DNA of 64,000 nucleotides, from contig NC_087064.1 of NCBI RefSeq assembly GCF_963678635.1, positions 33,208,369 through 33,272,368 of the forward strand. Reading direction: 5' to 3'. The DNA comes from Symsagittifera roscoffensis. Lineage: Eukaryota > Xenacoelomorpha > Acoela > Convolutidae. A program made the translations under genes and the position numbers. Below the pieces are notes generated by a model, which saw only the letters and a program-made list of their open reading frames with translations, ran no database searches and was not told where the DNA came from. This document shows, one piece after another, positions 42,101-45,495 of the stretch (within the stretch, counting starts at the first letter, position 1; each line of letters starts with the position of its first letter).

Positions 42101-42883
42101 CTTTCATTTAGCATTCTAATATTTCAATCTTAAATTCTACTCGTGGATTTTCCTGCTAGATAGCTACAATTATATGAGATAACATGTTAATTTGTCATCA
42201 TGAGATTTACATGCGGATGTGCAAAGTCACGCCGATCGTAGACTTTCTCCTCAAGTTCGAGCCAAATATATATTTTTTTAAATTTCAGGCGCCACCAATG
42301 TCCCATTGAAAGTTTCCAAGCTGGACGACCCCAGAGAATTCGACGTCATCCACTGGCTATTTGATCCATCCGTCAAGTAAGACATTTGAGCATTGTTAGA
42401 TATGAATCAATTGAACTGGAAATGTTCCAGGAGCCATTCAAATAGGTAGTGGTAAAACGTGTTTTTTTTTTGGTTCTATATTTTGTTACTGTTACCTATT
42501 ATAAGACTAAAAAACCTCCAATATTGCAGTTTTTAATCTCGACGTGCATGCGGCAATGAATGGAAAGTGTTTCCATTTTTGAAATCCACTATTTAAAGAA
42601 TTCACCTCACGCCAAATCATTTCTTTTCTTTGCACCCCAAAAATGTATTAATTTTCACTGTCTTTTTAGTTTTCTGACACGCCACACAAGCAGCACAGAC
42701 CCACCTGGCATCAACTGGGTTTGGAAGAAGTTGGGCATTGAGAACTGCAAACACAGTCTGCCCAAATTCAGCCAGAGATACCTCATGGACCAGCTAGATG
42801 CAGCAGTGGCCAGGGCAGTCCTCTACGACATCAGAAAGTTGTCCAAGTTACACCACCAGTTGCCGGATGTAGTCCAGAAGTAG
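1..42883 (+). CDS. BLTP1: BLTP1-like bridge lipid transfer protein, 3' 31 exons (5' end outside window)
   Basis: Spliced gene read from 31 exons (listed separately) that join in consistent phase into about 3,953 residues with no internal stop. The first base is already inside an exon, so roughly the N-terminal fifth of a ~5,000-residue family member is missing. Identification rests on overall length, on the alternation of beta-rich segments with long Ser/Thr-rich or acidic linkers, and on family-like C-terminal blocks such as WPGIVSDIVSGNFPFLP, LLSGKVELKGDELSVVL and a terminal EFDVIHWLFDP / WVWKKLGI pair. From family knowledge, such proteins (KIAA1109, Drosophila tweek, worm lpd-3, yeast Csf1) are tubular lipid bridges at membrane contacts, tied to phosphoinositide balance and endocytosis. 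No enzyme motif is visible. Another bridge-like family (BLTP2, VPS13) is the main alternative. That it is one continuous gene is much surer than the name. Confidence 0.75.
321..765 (+). CDS. BLTP1: BLTP1-like exon 2
   Basis: Acceptor CTCCAG before 321, donor GTTGGA after 765, phases 0 to 1. Encodes about 148 residues: VCWCNLHTPDSALGGTLHV, then RHFVTSCGLRFPSGQ and a Cys-rich turn CGCRGNCAFF. The acceptor has a weak pyrimidine tract, but it is the only site that keeps the phase with the exon before it. Confidence 0.8.
959..1632 (+). CDS. BLTP1: BLTP1-like exon 3
   Basis: Acceptor TTTTAAG before 959, donor GTACGA after 1632, phases 1 to 0. Begins GEIGGTVGVPLHHKNRKYR and runs through FPVFQAADHPFALLKHEG into a long Ser/Thr-rich, probably disordered linker ending SYNSDPSE. 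Confidence 0.85.
1633..3334 (+). other. Intron of BLTP1-like gene
   Basis: AT-rich intron of about 1.7 kb. Its 3' half (about 2,487-3,060) holds the diverged ~165-bp satellite listed separately. I see no extra exon in the rest; short open frames here lack coding character. Confidence 0.7.
2487..3060. repeat. Diverged ~165-bp tandem satellite (about 3.5 copies)
   Basis: Recurring blocks in the same order: GTTGCAAATCTGGC, a CTCAAATC / GTTTTCGAGATATGGC block, ATGATTTTTT, a run of TTTCAAAAAAC, TTAGATAT, ACCGAACTTGAAATTCT, then GGGTTGCTGTCAGAG. The same order and similar words occur at about 53,130-54,385 inside the second gene, so both arrays are one family. Confidence 0.75.
3335..3678 (+). CDS. 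BLTP1: BLTP1-like exon 4
   Basis: Acceptor AGCAG before 3335 (or TTTTATAG before 3329, also in frame); donor GTATGT after 3678; phases 0 to 2. Encodes an acidic, probably disordered stretch (KINDERDDDQSSLTESF ... TSATSESSANHNENE). It has no methionine start of its own and is found only by reading through the splice phases. Confidence 0.75.
3679..4073 (+). other. Intron of BLTP1-like gene
   Basis: AT-rich intron of 395 bp. No further exon, RNA gene or recognisable repeat seen. Confidence 0.6.
4074..4866 (+). CDS. BLTP1: BLTP1-like exon 5
   Basis: Acceptor TCCTGTAG before 4074, donor GTACGC after 4866, phases 2 to 0. Encodes about 264 residues: LLAYYQFLLPQVEMDFKEAE, an acidic and polar linker, NFEEPICALFSPLMIGAVCR, then DPIAHSFTFSLNISE. 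The upstream open frame beginning at 3970 is intron; the splice phase fixes this exon start. Confidence 0.85.
4990..6467 (+). CDS. BLTP1: BLTP1-like exon 6
   Basis: Acceptor GTGTTTCAG before 4990, donor GTCAGT after 6467, phases 0 to 2. One of the longest exons (1,478 bp). Encodes INFNVLQALVDDTVLPNASQ, a beta-rich central part, DLIWFNVASPENRNA, a helical DELKDAIKSMNAENKMRI segment, and a strongly acidic end (EDESENEDTIDNEEDH). Confidence 0.9.
6495..6529. other. Perfect 14-bp inverted repeat near a splice donor
   Basis: AATGTATGGATTCG at 6,495-6,508 is mirrored by CGAATCCATACATT at 6,516-6,529 with a 7-nt loop, starting 27 bases past the exon 6 donor. It could fold in the pre-mRNA; it could also be the relic of a small palindromic element. 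Confidence 0.7.
6660..6760 (+). repeat. tRNA-like SINE head
   Basis: TAGCTGAGCGG fits the pol III A box and GGTTCGAATTCC fits the B box about 45 bases on. The acceptor and T stems do not pair well and no clean anticodon arm is visible, so this reads as a tRNA-derived SINE and not a working tRNA gene. Confidence 0.55.
7005..7300. repeat. Dispersed repeat R1, copy 1
   Basis: Words AGATCTAGGATT, GATTTTCAAAAAGTTTTTGAA, AAGTCGACC and GCGTTTTT..CGCGC recur in the same order at about 61,213-61,500. Class unknown; no coding capacity seen. The distance between copies shows it is interspersed. Confidence 0.55.
7512..8780. mobile_element. MITE-A copy, interrupted by a hairpin-ended element
   Basis: The 5' part (7,512-7,765) carries GAGAGTCGAAAAACGTAG, CCACTATTGGACAGC and AGATTTCCCAGC. 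The 3' part resumes about 8,636 with CAATCATAAAGTGTTC and ends in the family words GTGACTTTTTTCCAACTGTC. The middle (about 7,766-8,635) is foreign: it begins near GCAGTCGGGTG, holds a B-box-like TTGTTCGAATCTGAC and ends in GCGAAGCTCAGTTTCGCC plus CTCTGTGT. Confidence 0.65.
8825..10487 (+). CDS. BLTP1: BLTP1-like exon 7
   Basis: Acceptor GTTATAG before 8825, donor GTCAGT after 10487, phases 2 to 0. Longest exon (1,663 bp, about 555 residues). Polar head (ERGAGNARSSARARLTGG), then a folded part with FKALLHAVKAYKDNAEQYEF, VFVCGKILSFRIDVV and SWLAAEFCTEIGGLITRTYF, then YIWFNIRDVSLNIPLQPSA and a Ser/Gly-rich tail. The IGGLITRTYFDTFNVSYWG block is beta-rich, as expected of a channel wall. Confidence 0.9.
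10721..10864 (+). CDS. BLTP1: BLTP1-like exon 8
   Basis: Acceptor CTGAATTTAG before 10721, donor GTGAGT after 10864, exactly 48 codons in phase 0-0. Encodes LDQLEIKTALLVDFTAAYQM and NIGFEVILDNHFLQF. It has no start codon, and both flanks are good splice sites. Because it is symmetric, skipping would preserve the frame. Confidence 0.85.
11128..11222. repeat. Tandem repeat of ~22 bp
   Basis: GTTAAATTCAATTGTTTCGC recurs three to four times with small changes. It lies just inside the left edge of the fossil MULE and may be part of its subterminal region. Confidence 0.7.
11990..12495 (+). pseudogene. Decayed MULE transposase, C-terminal half
   Basis: Broken frames still spell family words: a GCYFYLTQAFNRKFYEFALK-like stretch (about 12,000-12,060; usual form GC.FH..QA), TTNAVKRLHLGVTALFQGNR at 12,330-12,390 (usual form TNN..E.WH.G...LF), and a tail RKFPELNERV followed by SIINYL. 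The tail parallels KKYRELNEKV and SILTYL in the 41-kb MULE protein. Stops and frame changes are frequent, so it is non-functional. Confidence 0.6.
13664..13697. other. Perfect 15-bp hairpin
   Basis: GTTTATGAGCTCAGG, loop TTTC, then CCTGAGCTCATAAAC. A perfect stem with a 4-nt loop 120 bases upstream of the exon 9 acceptor. No inverted-repeat element ends were found around it. Confidence 0.8.
13819..14250 (+). CDS. BLTP1: BLTP1-like exon 9
   Basis: Acceptor TGTTGTAG before 13819, donor GTGAGT after 14250, 144 codons in phase 0-0. Encodes NLRFPNISLEGIYVPIVKP, GGNFLILVVNVAKLEEHLSS, a Pro/Ser linker and FMLQAKFVMD. The beta-rich blocks fit a channel-wall repeat. Confidence 0.9.
14251..14825 (+). 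other. Intron with SINE head relic
   Basis: Positions 14,280-14,415 match the head of the hairpin-ended SINE family (TTTTTTTTCGAACCTAAGTCGCAAATAAAAGTG, cited here in two parts: TTTTTTTTCGAACC and AAGTCGCAAATAAAAGTG, then TTTAATAGCATCTGTTGCTG). No exon seen. Confidence 0.55.
14826..15572 (+). CDS. BLTP1: BLTP1-like exon 10
   Basis: Acceptor AATTTTAG before 14826, donor GTAAGT after 15572, 249 codons in phase 0-0. Encodes TLRVTATTPTNNAVQLVLDA, a basic FMKRNKKLMKMLARGKM patch, VTVSKFKLYLEPEAIEHTFK, a charged linker and LYFLFVIQDLAVCVPLEAGG, the last a typical strand pair. Confidence 0.9.
15573..16539 (+). other. Intron mostly filled by MITE-A
   Basis: A nearly full MITE-A copy occupies about 15,918-16,400. 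The rest is T-rich sequence with no exon seen. Confidence 0.65.
15918..16400. mobile_element. MITE-A copy, near full length
   Basis: Starts AAGAGTCGATCTCGATGAGCG and ends TTGCGTTCATTGACTCTT, so the ends are inverted (AAGAGTC / GACTCTT, extending to ATGAACG / CGTTCAT). Core words ACTCCACTATCGAACAGCG, AAAGGTCA and CAGTCATCAATTGTTC are shared by all copies. No coding capacity; a 12-bp core word is duplicated locally (TATCGAACAGCGAAAATTA at 16,094 and 16,119). Confidence 0.75.
16540..16885 (+). CDS. BLTP1: BLTP1-like exon 11
   Basis: Acceptor TTTTTTCAG before 16540, donor GTAACT after 16885, phases 0 to 1. Encodes GPWKDDLEQVLMLTIKRTSV, VGTFKTFTLGFREDFDTKSS, NWMIDRIEDSF and ASSQVSPANYIMNTFWVPEG. 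Confidence 0.9.
16886..17295 (+). other. Intron of BLTP1-like gene
   Basis: 410-bp AT-rich intron. No repeat family or exon recognised. Confidence 0.6.
17296..17459 (+). CDS. BLTP1: BLTP1-like exon 12
   Basis: Acceptor CTGTTAAG before 17296, donor GTTAGT after 17459, phases 1 to 0. Encodes GAVWELSIRWQMKGLHVRFD, LGKWLVMLKNTLTR and an acidic EEESDNEDEAD end. The WELSIRW strand followed by an amphipathic helix is a recognisable bridge-protein block. Confidence 0.88.
17766..17830 (+). CDS. BLTP1: BLTP1-like exon 13 (micro-exon, 65 bp)
   Basis: Acceptor TTTTATAG before 17766, donor GTGAGT after 17830, phases 0 to 2. Encodes DTMRGDDRKKYQEQQMVVMK and two more residues, a charged helix or coiled-coil start. 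Too short to stand alone; supported by phase and splice sites. Confidence 0.8.
17906..18011 (+). CDS. BLTP1: BLTP1-like exon 14
   Basis: Acceptor TTATTTCAG before 17906, donor GTATGT after 18011, phases 2 to 0. Encodes GDKSKVNTTRIAAEEYTLKH and EDRQARQQIKNLKR, continuing the charged helix of exon 13. Confidence 0.82.
18660..20882 (-). mobile_element. MULE-B element with tandem-unit inverted ends
   Basis: About 2.2 kb. The left end (18,660-18,741) repeats GACAATTCAGCC-like units with ACA spacers; the right end (20,777-20,882) repeats the reverse form GGCTGAATTGTC / GACCGAATTGTC. Both outer ends begin GAATTCG(A/G)TG. The strand is that of the transposase within. A 9-bp target duplication is not clear (GATAGACAT left, GATCAGATT right), so the exact edges may be off by a few bases. 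Confidence 0.8.
18891..20158 (-). pseudogene. FLYWCH-type MULE transposase, frameshifted
   Basis: On the - strand, the N-terminal 70 residues form a FLYWCH-like zinc finger (LIKWRCTFGNCRAVGYM ... HAHLP: W-x-C, C, H-x-H). A DDE-type MULE core follows: CDGTFSVAPDVFYQVYTIHG has the first catalytic Asp, VVIDFEAAVRNAI the second, and TNNALEAWNGSF the Glu block. Three frame breaks are seen: near the G12 tract at 19,892-19,903, at a 10-bp tandem duplication (CAGGCTGCAT twice, 19,384-19,403), and near an A6 run about 19,055 after which the C-terminal tail continues to a stop at 18,891. The homopolymer breaks could be read errors; the 10-bp duplication is unlikely to be. Antisense to the host gene. 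Confidence 0.85.
20896..21310. mobile_element. MITE-A copy
   Basis: Begins AAAGAGTCCTTGAACATAG, then GACTCTTATATAGGTCGCG, CTCCACTACGGAACAGCGA and AGTGTCAACCATAATGGC. The 3' end is diverged. It lies 14 bases beyond the MULE-B right end. Confidence 0.65.
22286..22389 (+). CDS. BLTP1: BLTP1-like exon 15
   Basis: Acceptor TTGTTCAG before 22286, donor GTAAGT after 22389, phases 0 to 2. Encodes RTSMAASGAPGGAMGTAGVQ and LTQKQRKSMQGLG: a Gly/Ala-rich flexible segment. Confidence 0.82.
23085..23595. mobile_element. SINE head plus 5'-truncated MITE-A
   Basis: 23,085-23,250 holds the SINE head (GTGTATTAGTGCGAAC, TTTTGCTATAATCAGGATCTG, cited only to family words, and GCATCTGTTATCTGC). 23,297-23,595 is a MITE-A 3' part (ACTATCGAACAGCGAAAG ... 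TGCGTTCATTGACTCTT). Confidence 0.6.
24400..24795. mobile_element. MITE-A copy
   Basis: Words GCTCAAATTTGATTTTTCGC, GCCACTATCAAACA, ATGATCGACTTCTGGTTTTG and CCGTTCATTGACTCTTTTTC in family order; diverged. Confidence 0.6.
25415..26102 (+). mobile_element. Two hairpin-ended tRNA-derived elements, head to tail
   Basis: First element: head GTGTATTAGTACGAACC, A box TGGCTAGTGCG and B box AGATCGAATCC (about 25,600-25,660), ending ACCGCAGCTTCGCCTTCGTGT near 25,773. The next begins within ten bases (GCGGTAGCAAGTGTGTTGC) and ends in GCGCGAAGCTCCGCTGCGCC near 26,097. The two ends show the shared hairpin in mutated form. Confidence 0.6.
27414..27743 (+). CDS. BLTP1: BLTP1-like exon 16
   Basis: Acceptor TTTTTTCAG before 27414, donor GTAAGA after 27743, phases 2 to 2. 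Encodes a low-complexity Gly/Ser/Thr/Pro linker (PFPTFSYAGIGSLAPIAGSP, MALGGFNHDLSPVGGSEMPY). The frame differs from the longest local open frame; it is set by the flanking splice phases and fits the neighbouring exons. Confidence 0.85.
28005..28322 (+). CDS. BLTP1: BLTP1-like exon 17
   Basis: Acceptor AAATTTAG before 28005, donor GTTAGT after 28322, phases 2 to 2. Starts WSDDEESNLHRNTPLYPQQN, passes a polar linker and ends in a strand block GMKFDLGISISSGECVLHAD. The GTTAGT donor matches that of exon 12. Confidence 0.85.
28323..29184 (+). other. Intron with hairpin-ended element
   Basis: About 28,540-29,106 resembles the TTCGGCTTA-rich body of the hairpin-ended family and ends TGCGAAGCTCAGCTTCGTCTC plus TGTGT. 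No exon seen. Confidence 0.6.
29185..29275 (+). CDS. BLTP1: BLTP1-like exon 18
   Basis: Acceptor TTGTTTCAG before 29185, donor GTAAAA after 29275, phases 2 to 0. Encodes ADSKLASPVKGSRRTEPNVS then HITLPAVSVK. Confidence 0.83.
29390..29869 (+). CDS. BLTP1: BLTP1-like exon 19
   Basis: Acceptor TATTTAAG before 29390, donor GTAAGG after 29869, 160 codons in phase 0-0. Encodes TYYSGETTTIEAEVEEKAKE, a charged then Ser/Thr-rich linker, and NAMTHRHGRLCLYVVIQRLE at the end. Confidence 0.88.
29870..30567 (+). other. Intron with MITE-A
   Basis: MITE-A at about 29,945-30,355 starts AGAGTCGATGAACGTAGC and ends TGCGTTTATTACCC. A second short scrap (CTTGCGTTCATTGACTGTGTTC, given in part: TTGCGTTCATTGACTG) sits near 30,475-30,495. 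No exon seen. Confidence 0.65.
30568..30628 (+). CDS. BLTP1: BLTP1-like exon 20 (micro-exon, 61 bp)
   Basis: Acceptor TTGTTTTAG before 30568, donor GTTAGT after 30628, phases 0 to 1. Encodes LMRLSPCFLDYIQQTLNNVS. Supported by phase and both splice sites; no standalone frame. Confidence 0.8.
30723..30877 (+). CDS. BLTP1: BLTP1-like exon 21
   Basis: Acceptor CGTTTTTAG before 30723, donor GTGCGT after 30877, phases 1 to 0. Encodes DDPDSYMNTSHISSRTVEEP then FPVDVVIALT. No own ATG at the start. Confidence 0.83.
31154..31547 (+). CDS. BLTP1: BLTP1-like exon 22
   Basis: Acceptor TTCAATTAG before 31154, donor GTATCA after 31547, phases 0 to 1. Encodes IEPFEIDIDCYPHDKIACMM, a basic/Ser linker, then GEANGWIVTVVADDFNVYVF and FGYNF. 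Confidence 0.88.
31548..32290 (+). other. Intron with hairpin-ended SINE
   Basis: Head words (GAAGAATTTTTTCTCC, TTTAATAGCATATGCTGC) at about 31,595-31,740 and a clean terminal hairpin GCGAAGCGCAGCTTCGC plus CTCTGTGT at 32,120-32,144. No exon seen. Confidence 0.65.
32291..32545 (+). CDS. BLTP1: BLTP1-like exon 23
   Basis: Acceptor GATTTTTTAG before 32291, donor GTACGT after 32545, phases 1 to 1. Encodes DNSRKDAFSLSVKSVKLNIC, then TLHMTNTRETIGSSK and a Ser-rich stretch ending RYRYINMS. Confidence 0.87.
32766..33067 (+). CDS. BLTP1: BLTP1-like exon 24
   Basis: Acceptor TTTTTCCAG before 32766, donor GTAAGA after 33067, phases 1 to 0. Encodes ILDFGECQFKFDIRKLQDLR, TFLKYWYRQKLIKQAF (strand plus amphipathic helix), then an acidic DLNLNDIDDIV linker. 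Confidence 0.88.
33223..33737 (+). CDS. BLTP1: BLTP1-like exon 25
   Basis: Acceptor TTGATTTCAG before 33223, donor GTAAGT after 33737, phases 0 to 2. Encodes a basic head RRRKKASP, then ESNVNVAANFSSFEVNMQLD, GSIKIKTEKLLGTGLLHLTS and HKISLSLNESEFRMNYKSNP: dense alternating strands as in the lipid-channel core. Confidence 0.9.
33939..34281 (+). CDS. BLTP1: BLTP1-like exon 26
   Basis: Acceptor ATTATTCAG before 33939, donor GTATGA after 34281, phases 2 to 0. Encodes CKLLINSDISWDNAQILMVQ, STIPDFIIIKTRFIHFYNSY, then WRRHWPGIVSDIVSGNFPFL. The TIPDF and W..H.....D blocks are among the most family-like parts of the protein. Confidence 0.9.
34282..34604 (+). other. Intron of BLTP1-like gene
   Basis: 323-bp intron. 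No repeat family or exon recognised. Confidence 0.6.
34605..34752 (+). CDS. BLTP1: BLTP1-like exon 27
   Basis: Acceptor ATTACAG before 34605, donor GTTAGT after 34752, phases 0 to 1. Encodes VLLSGKVELKGDELSVVLME, then SSRWFVLALYQPLVSFSTEC: strand-rich C-terminal domain. Confidence 0.9.
34753..36268 (+). other. Intron with MITE-A split by a hairpin-ended element
   Basis: MITE-A words flank (34,777-34,892 and 36,073-36,240) an inserted element (about 34,893-36,072) that starts GTAAGCAAGGGTATTGC, holds GAGTTCGAATCTGAC, repeats TCGGCTTA words, and ends near GCTAAGCTCATATTCGCTTC plus TGTGT. Confidence 0.65.
34777..36240. mobile_element. Nested repeat: MITE-A host with hairpin-ended insert
   Basis: The MITE sequence breaks in its TTTGCGGTTTG / AAGTTCAGTTTATT portion and resumes after the insert with TTTGTTAAAAGGAAGGC and CTCCACTATCGAACAGC. 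This is the second case, after 7,512-8,780, of this insert family within MITE-A, so the insert family was active later. Confidence 0.6.
36269..36496 (+). CDS. BLTP1: BLTP1-like exon 28
   Basis: Acceptor AATAGCAG before 36269, donor GTATGT after 36496, phases 1 to 1. Encodes KLFQGDLEMLIVEQNLSAQL, a charged KADRKRDMQMAEIKLYHRIG helix, and KEWFAHTLKNTTANSQE. Confidence 0.88.
36670..36972 (+). CDS. BLTP1: BLTP1-like exon 29
   Basis: Acceptor TTGTTTTTAG before 36670, donor GTGGGC after 36972, phases 1 to 1. Encodes VGVRSYYKVESSLIGSLPRI, then FHQPIQIAVDPQYIEIFKKL and a basic/Ser end SEKVKAASASSKTG. The donor is weak for the gene, but an intron of over 5 kb follows and the next exon joins in phase. 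Confidence 0.87.
37308..38849 (+). mobile_element. Hairpin-ended element, long copy
   Basis: Starts GCGATAAGCAAGGTTATTGC and CAATCGGGTACTG, the start words shared with 34,893 and 55,589. The end, GTATAAGGTCAGCTTTGCC plus CTCTGTGT at 38,824-38,849, is a decayed version of the shared hairpin. The 1.5-kb length may mean later insertions. Confidence 0.5.
38015..38410. repeat. Tandem repeat of ~170 bp (about 2.3 copies)
   Basis: AAGCGGCTGCGCGCAAT near 38,098 and AAGCGGCTACGCCCAAT near 38,270, with AATTCTCAAACTTTGAG / GGGTTCAATAGATAG-like blocks ahead of each. A distinct family from the 165-bp satellite. Confidence 0.5.
39899..41602 (-). mobile_element. MULE-A deletion derivative with 9-bp target duplication
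   Basis: 1,704 bp, flanked by perfect AAATTGAGG copies (39,890-39,898 and 41,603-41,611), the duplication length typical of Mutator-like elements. Ends are inverted and built of CTACCCTATACCATT-like units (left, to about 40,020) and the reverse GTATAGGGTAGATTG (right, from about 41,480). Contains one long open frame on the - strand and the 40,370-40,500 block shared with the fossil at 12.6 kb. Confidence 0.88.
40574..41317 (-). CDS. FLYWCH-like MULE protein lacking the DDE domain
   Basis: Open frame of 247 residues. Residues about 50-110 look like a FLYWCH-type zinc-binding module (GWKHLLEVFKMGVPKCKTTA, then NEHTHEVFPGR with an H-x-H), although the first Cys of the fold is not obvious. It then reads DFCVFDSANQK, the position where MULE transposases normally lead into the catalytic core, and passes directly to a KKYRELNEKVKNICNIFDKD tail ending SILTYLYSLAQLSHS. 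The tail matches that of the fossil at 12.4 kb. No DGTF block, second Asp or NN..E.W block is present. Inference: an internal deletion kept or restored an open frame; such proteins can bind element ends without transposing. Whether it is expressed is unknown. Confidence 0.7.
   Translation of the reverse strand: MSQLTSFNPQFSKSRTKMKPKLRHYINFPWNNIYQNESNFLGSIPTESENACYRWPRVYEKTGNKGWKHLLEVFKMGVPKCKTTAITRENNLISSRNEHTHEVFPGRSDARLLVQKMKQDTKIQQVPVSSIIIANGLQSVSEEKAVQLALPCRSAINRALNRQKVNDRPTLPPIVDRHFEVPKQHEDFCVFDSANQKFKIMKAMGGNSNPSRKKYRELNEKVKNICNIFDKDSILTYLYSLAQLSHS
42289..42376 (+). CDS. BLTP1: BLTP1-like exon 30 (88 bp)
   Basis: Acceptor AAATTTCAG before 42289, donor GTAAGA after 42376, phases 1 to 2. 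Encodes ATNVPLKVSKLDDPREFDVI then HWLFDPSV. Reading through the 5.3-kb intron in phase joins TGG to ATNVPL. Confidence 0.88.
42670..42883 (+). CDS. BLTP1: BLTP1-like exon 31 (terminal)
   Basis: Acceptor CTTTTTAG before 42670; stop TAG at 42,881-42,883. Encodes FLTRHTSSTDPPGINWVWKK, LGIENC, then a helical RYLMDQLDAAVARAVLYDIR and the end LPDVVQK. The WVWKKLGI block with a closing helix is the C-terminus. Confidence 0.92.
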
Positions 42884-43191
42884 AAGTTATTCTTTTTAGT
42901 CGGTGGTTGCGACTAGACAGAAGAAGTTCAAGAATTCTCGGAGTGGATTACTTAGAAGTTCTAAAACAAAACATAATGAAGAAAATAGCGATGCAATCTT
43001 GAAAGATTGAGTAATAGATAAATAGAAAAGATAAACGTTATTGCTACAAATAATATAGAAAAATAACTTTATTCATGGCACTATTTGCATTAAAAACTTT
43101 ATTCCTTAATAGCAACCGCTGCTTGAATGCATGTTGATTTTGAACGTGATTTATTTGAAGCAGTTTGATTTTGTATTAGAGTAGTTGTCCA

Positions 43192-43197
43192 AATAAA
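43192..43197 (+). terminator. Likely poly(A) signal of BLTP1-like gene
   Basis: AATAAA about 310 bases after the stop codon, followed by T-rich sequence. An earlier AAATAATATAG stretch lacks the exact hexamer. Confidence 0.55.
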
Positions 43198-43369
43198 TGT
43201 CAGTTTCTTAAATAGTACGAATTCAATAACGAAATTTTTACCTGTAAGTTTAAAAAGGGTGCTTTAATAGGCATTGCCTTTCTCGAGCAGGTGGTGCTAT
43301 GCATTTGCGAATTTCGGCTTGAAAGTTATAGTTTTTGGCTTGAAGTAGCAAATATAAAAGCCAAGACGT

Positions 43370-43440
43370 CCTGGCCAAGTGCGTACGGTAAATGGTTCTT
43401 CAAGAGGTCCGAGTTTGATCCCGTAGTCTCTGAGGATTCA
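43370..43440 (+). repeat. tRNA-like SINE fragment
   Basis: TGGCCAAGTGCGTAC fits an A box, GAGTTTGATCCC a B box about 40 bases on. No paired acceptor stem is visible. Confidence 0.45.
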
Positions 43441-43589
43441 TTTTCATGAAAGTGAGGTTCTTTCAAGCTTTATTATCTGGCAGTTTCTTTTCTTTACAGT
43501 TTTTGAGCTCATTTTTATTGTTGTTGGCCTGTACTTGCGAATTGCAACTTCTGGTCTGTTAATCAACTGTTAAAAATATTTTTGTTAAT

Positions 43590-44229
43590 TAGGAGTCAAT
43601 GAACGAGGTTAAGATGTTTTTTGCCGTGTTATTTTTTTTCGACACAAGTCTCATAATTGTCCGACTCTCAAATTAATTTAACCTGTTTTGACTTTTCAAG
43701 TTAATTTCAAATTTGTTACCTTTTCTACTATTTCGAACGGCGCCAAAAATCTTGAATCAGTTTTTGTTTCAATTACGGAATTGAAATTTCAGATTTTCCA
43801 GCTGATTAAAAACTTTACTTTTTGATCCGATTTTCTCAACTTGGGCTTATGTTATCACGATTGCGATATGATTTTAAAAAAATGTCAATCTTTACACTTG
43901 CAATTAGCTTAGTGTATTATTACGAACCTTCGTTTTTTTCTAACCCAACTCGCAAATAAAAGTGTTCACTTATTTGGAAATTTAACTGTAGCATTGGCAA
44001 TTGCATAGCATCTGTTCTTTGCTTTATTTATTTGTGGCTAATGTTTGGTGCCTACTTAGAGGTTAGTGTGTGAGACTTAATTTCCAAGTAGCAGGTTCGA
44101 ATCTCAGACGTAGCCGAATTTTTTTTTACTAATTCGAGGTTTATTTCTATTTTTTATTATTGCACTTTATAGAATTGCTTTTTGTGGTGTTGTCGCAACT
44201 GTTTGCGAAGCCAAGCTTTGCCTTTGTGT
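43590..44229 (+). mobile_element. Diverged MITE-A followed by hairpin-ended SINE
   Basis: 43,590-43,855 starts AGGAGTCAATGAACGAGG and keeps TTGATCCGATTTTCTCAAC. 43,905-44,229 is a near-complete SINE: head AGTGTATTATTACGAACC, tRNA-like part with B box AGGTTCGAATCTCAG, ACTAATTCGAGG, and terminal hairpin GCGAAGCCAAGCTTTGCC plus TTTGTGT. Confidence 0.65.
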
Positions 44230-44351
44230 AAAAAAATTCTGAAATGCAAGGAATTTTCAAGCATGTTTTCTTTCATACTGCGTCAAAATATATCAGTAGT
44301 TTTTCCGTGTTTTGGAGTCATCTACGTTTTCGTGTCATGCTACGGCGTTTT

Positions 44352-44700
44352 TAAGAGTAGTTGAATGTAGTTGAAGCTCTTATATAGTCGGGATGTTTTT
44401 TTTTCGGTCTTAAAACTTGTTCAGGCTCAAATTCACATTTTCGCGGCTTCATTTAACGATTTTTTTGAGGTTCAGTTCATTTCCTTTGTTAAAAGAAAGG
44501 CAAACTCCTATCGAGCAGCAAATATGTTAAGGTCATGAAAAGTGTAATCGACTTCTATTTTCGAAAATAGAACTTTATTATCAGGTCTCCAAGCGAAATG
44601 AAAAATTTTACCTATGGATCCAGTTTTTTCAAATGGGGTTAGTCTTATCAAAGTTCCTCTCATAAATTGTTCGTGAAATTCAAAGATCTTGCACGGCATC
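44352..44700. mobile_element. MITE-A copy, 3' truncated
   Basis: Starts AAGAGTAGTTGAATGTAG, then CTCTTATATAGTCGGGATG, TTAAAAGAAAGGCAAACTCC and TTATCAAAGTTCCTCTC; the GACTCTT end is missing. Confidence 0.65.
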
Positions 44701-45070
44701 AAAGTTTTGCGCGTTTCTATTTATGTATGAGAAGGGAAAGTTTGCTTCTATGTATAAAATATGACCTCCAGCCTGGAATCAGACATCGCTCAGCTTAGGA
44801 AGTCTATAATACTTCAATCTTTTTTGAACGCATTGCGAAACGTGTTGTGGAGTATTCTGACAAACGCCAATACACGCTCAGCAAGAATATCTACCTCAAA
44901 AGTGGCAAAGGCGGAAATTTCAAATGATGCCAATAATGACAAAATTCGTGCAAAGGGTTGAGACCACGCAATTTTCTCTTAACAAAGTGTTTATAAAAAA
45001 TTTTAAAAAAAGGTTTGGAAAGATTTTTCTGGGTTTTTTTTTAGCTTTTGACTTGTTTATGTTTTTTTTA

Positions 45071-45495
45071 GGATTCGATGAGCGTATTTCAGTCTGTTAT
45101 ATAGGTCGTGACGATTTTTTTTCAGGCTTGTTGAGGCTCAAATTTACTGTTTGTGGTTTGCTTTTTGGTTTCTTTCTGCGTCCAGTTCTCTTTTTTACAA
45201 GGAAGGCGAACACCACCCACTATCGGACTGAAAAAGCGGAAAGGTCACGAAAAACGTGATCGACCTCTAATTTCGAAAATGGAATTTCAGTAGATTTCCC
45301 AGCGAAATAAAATTTTTACTTCTTAATCTTACCTCTTATTGGTTAGTTTTATCAAAAAAGTGTCAATCATAAATAGTTCTAGAAATCCAAAGAGCTTCAA
45401 TGTCATCTAAATTGCTTTTGAAATTTTAAAGTTGAAGTTTTTTTTTAAAAACAAGTCATTATTTTTTCTGTTTACTTGCGTTCAATGACTCTTTT
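45071..45495. mobile_element. MITE-A copy, near full length
   Basis: Starts GGATTCGATGAGCG, contains TATATAGGTCGTGACG, AAGGTCACGAAAAACGTGAT and AAAGTGTCAATCATAAATAG, ends TTGCGTTCAATGACTCTT. Confidence 0.7.

Larger units (their letters stand above)
36973..42288 (+). other. 5.3-kb intron hosting a MULE within a SINE
   Basis: Contains a long hairpin-ended element (about 37,308-38,849) with an internal tandem repeat (38,015-38,410), a SINE split by a MULE (39,641-41,811), and AT-rich remainder (38,850-39,640 and 41,812-42,288) with nothing I can assign. Confidence 0.7.

Noticed and set aside
44761-44961. 66-residue open frame with plausible composition
   Set aside because: No domain, no splice context, and it lies between two MITE-A copies in a repeat-rich spacer.
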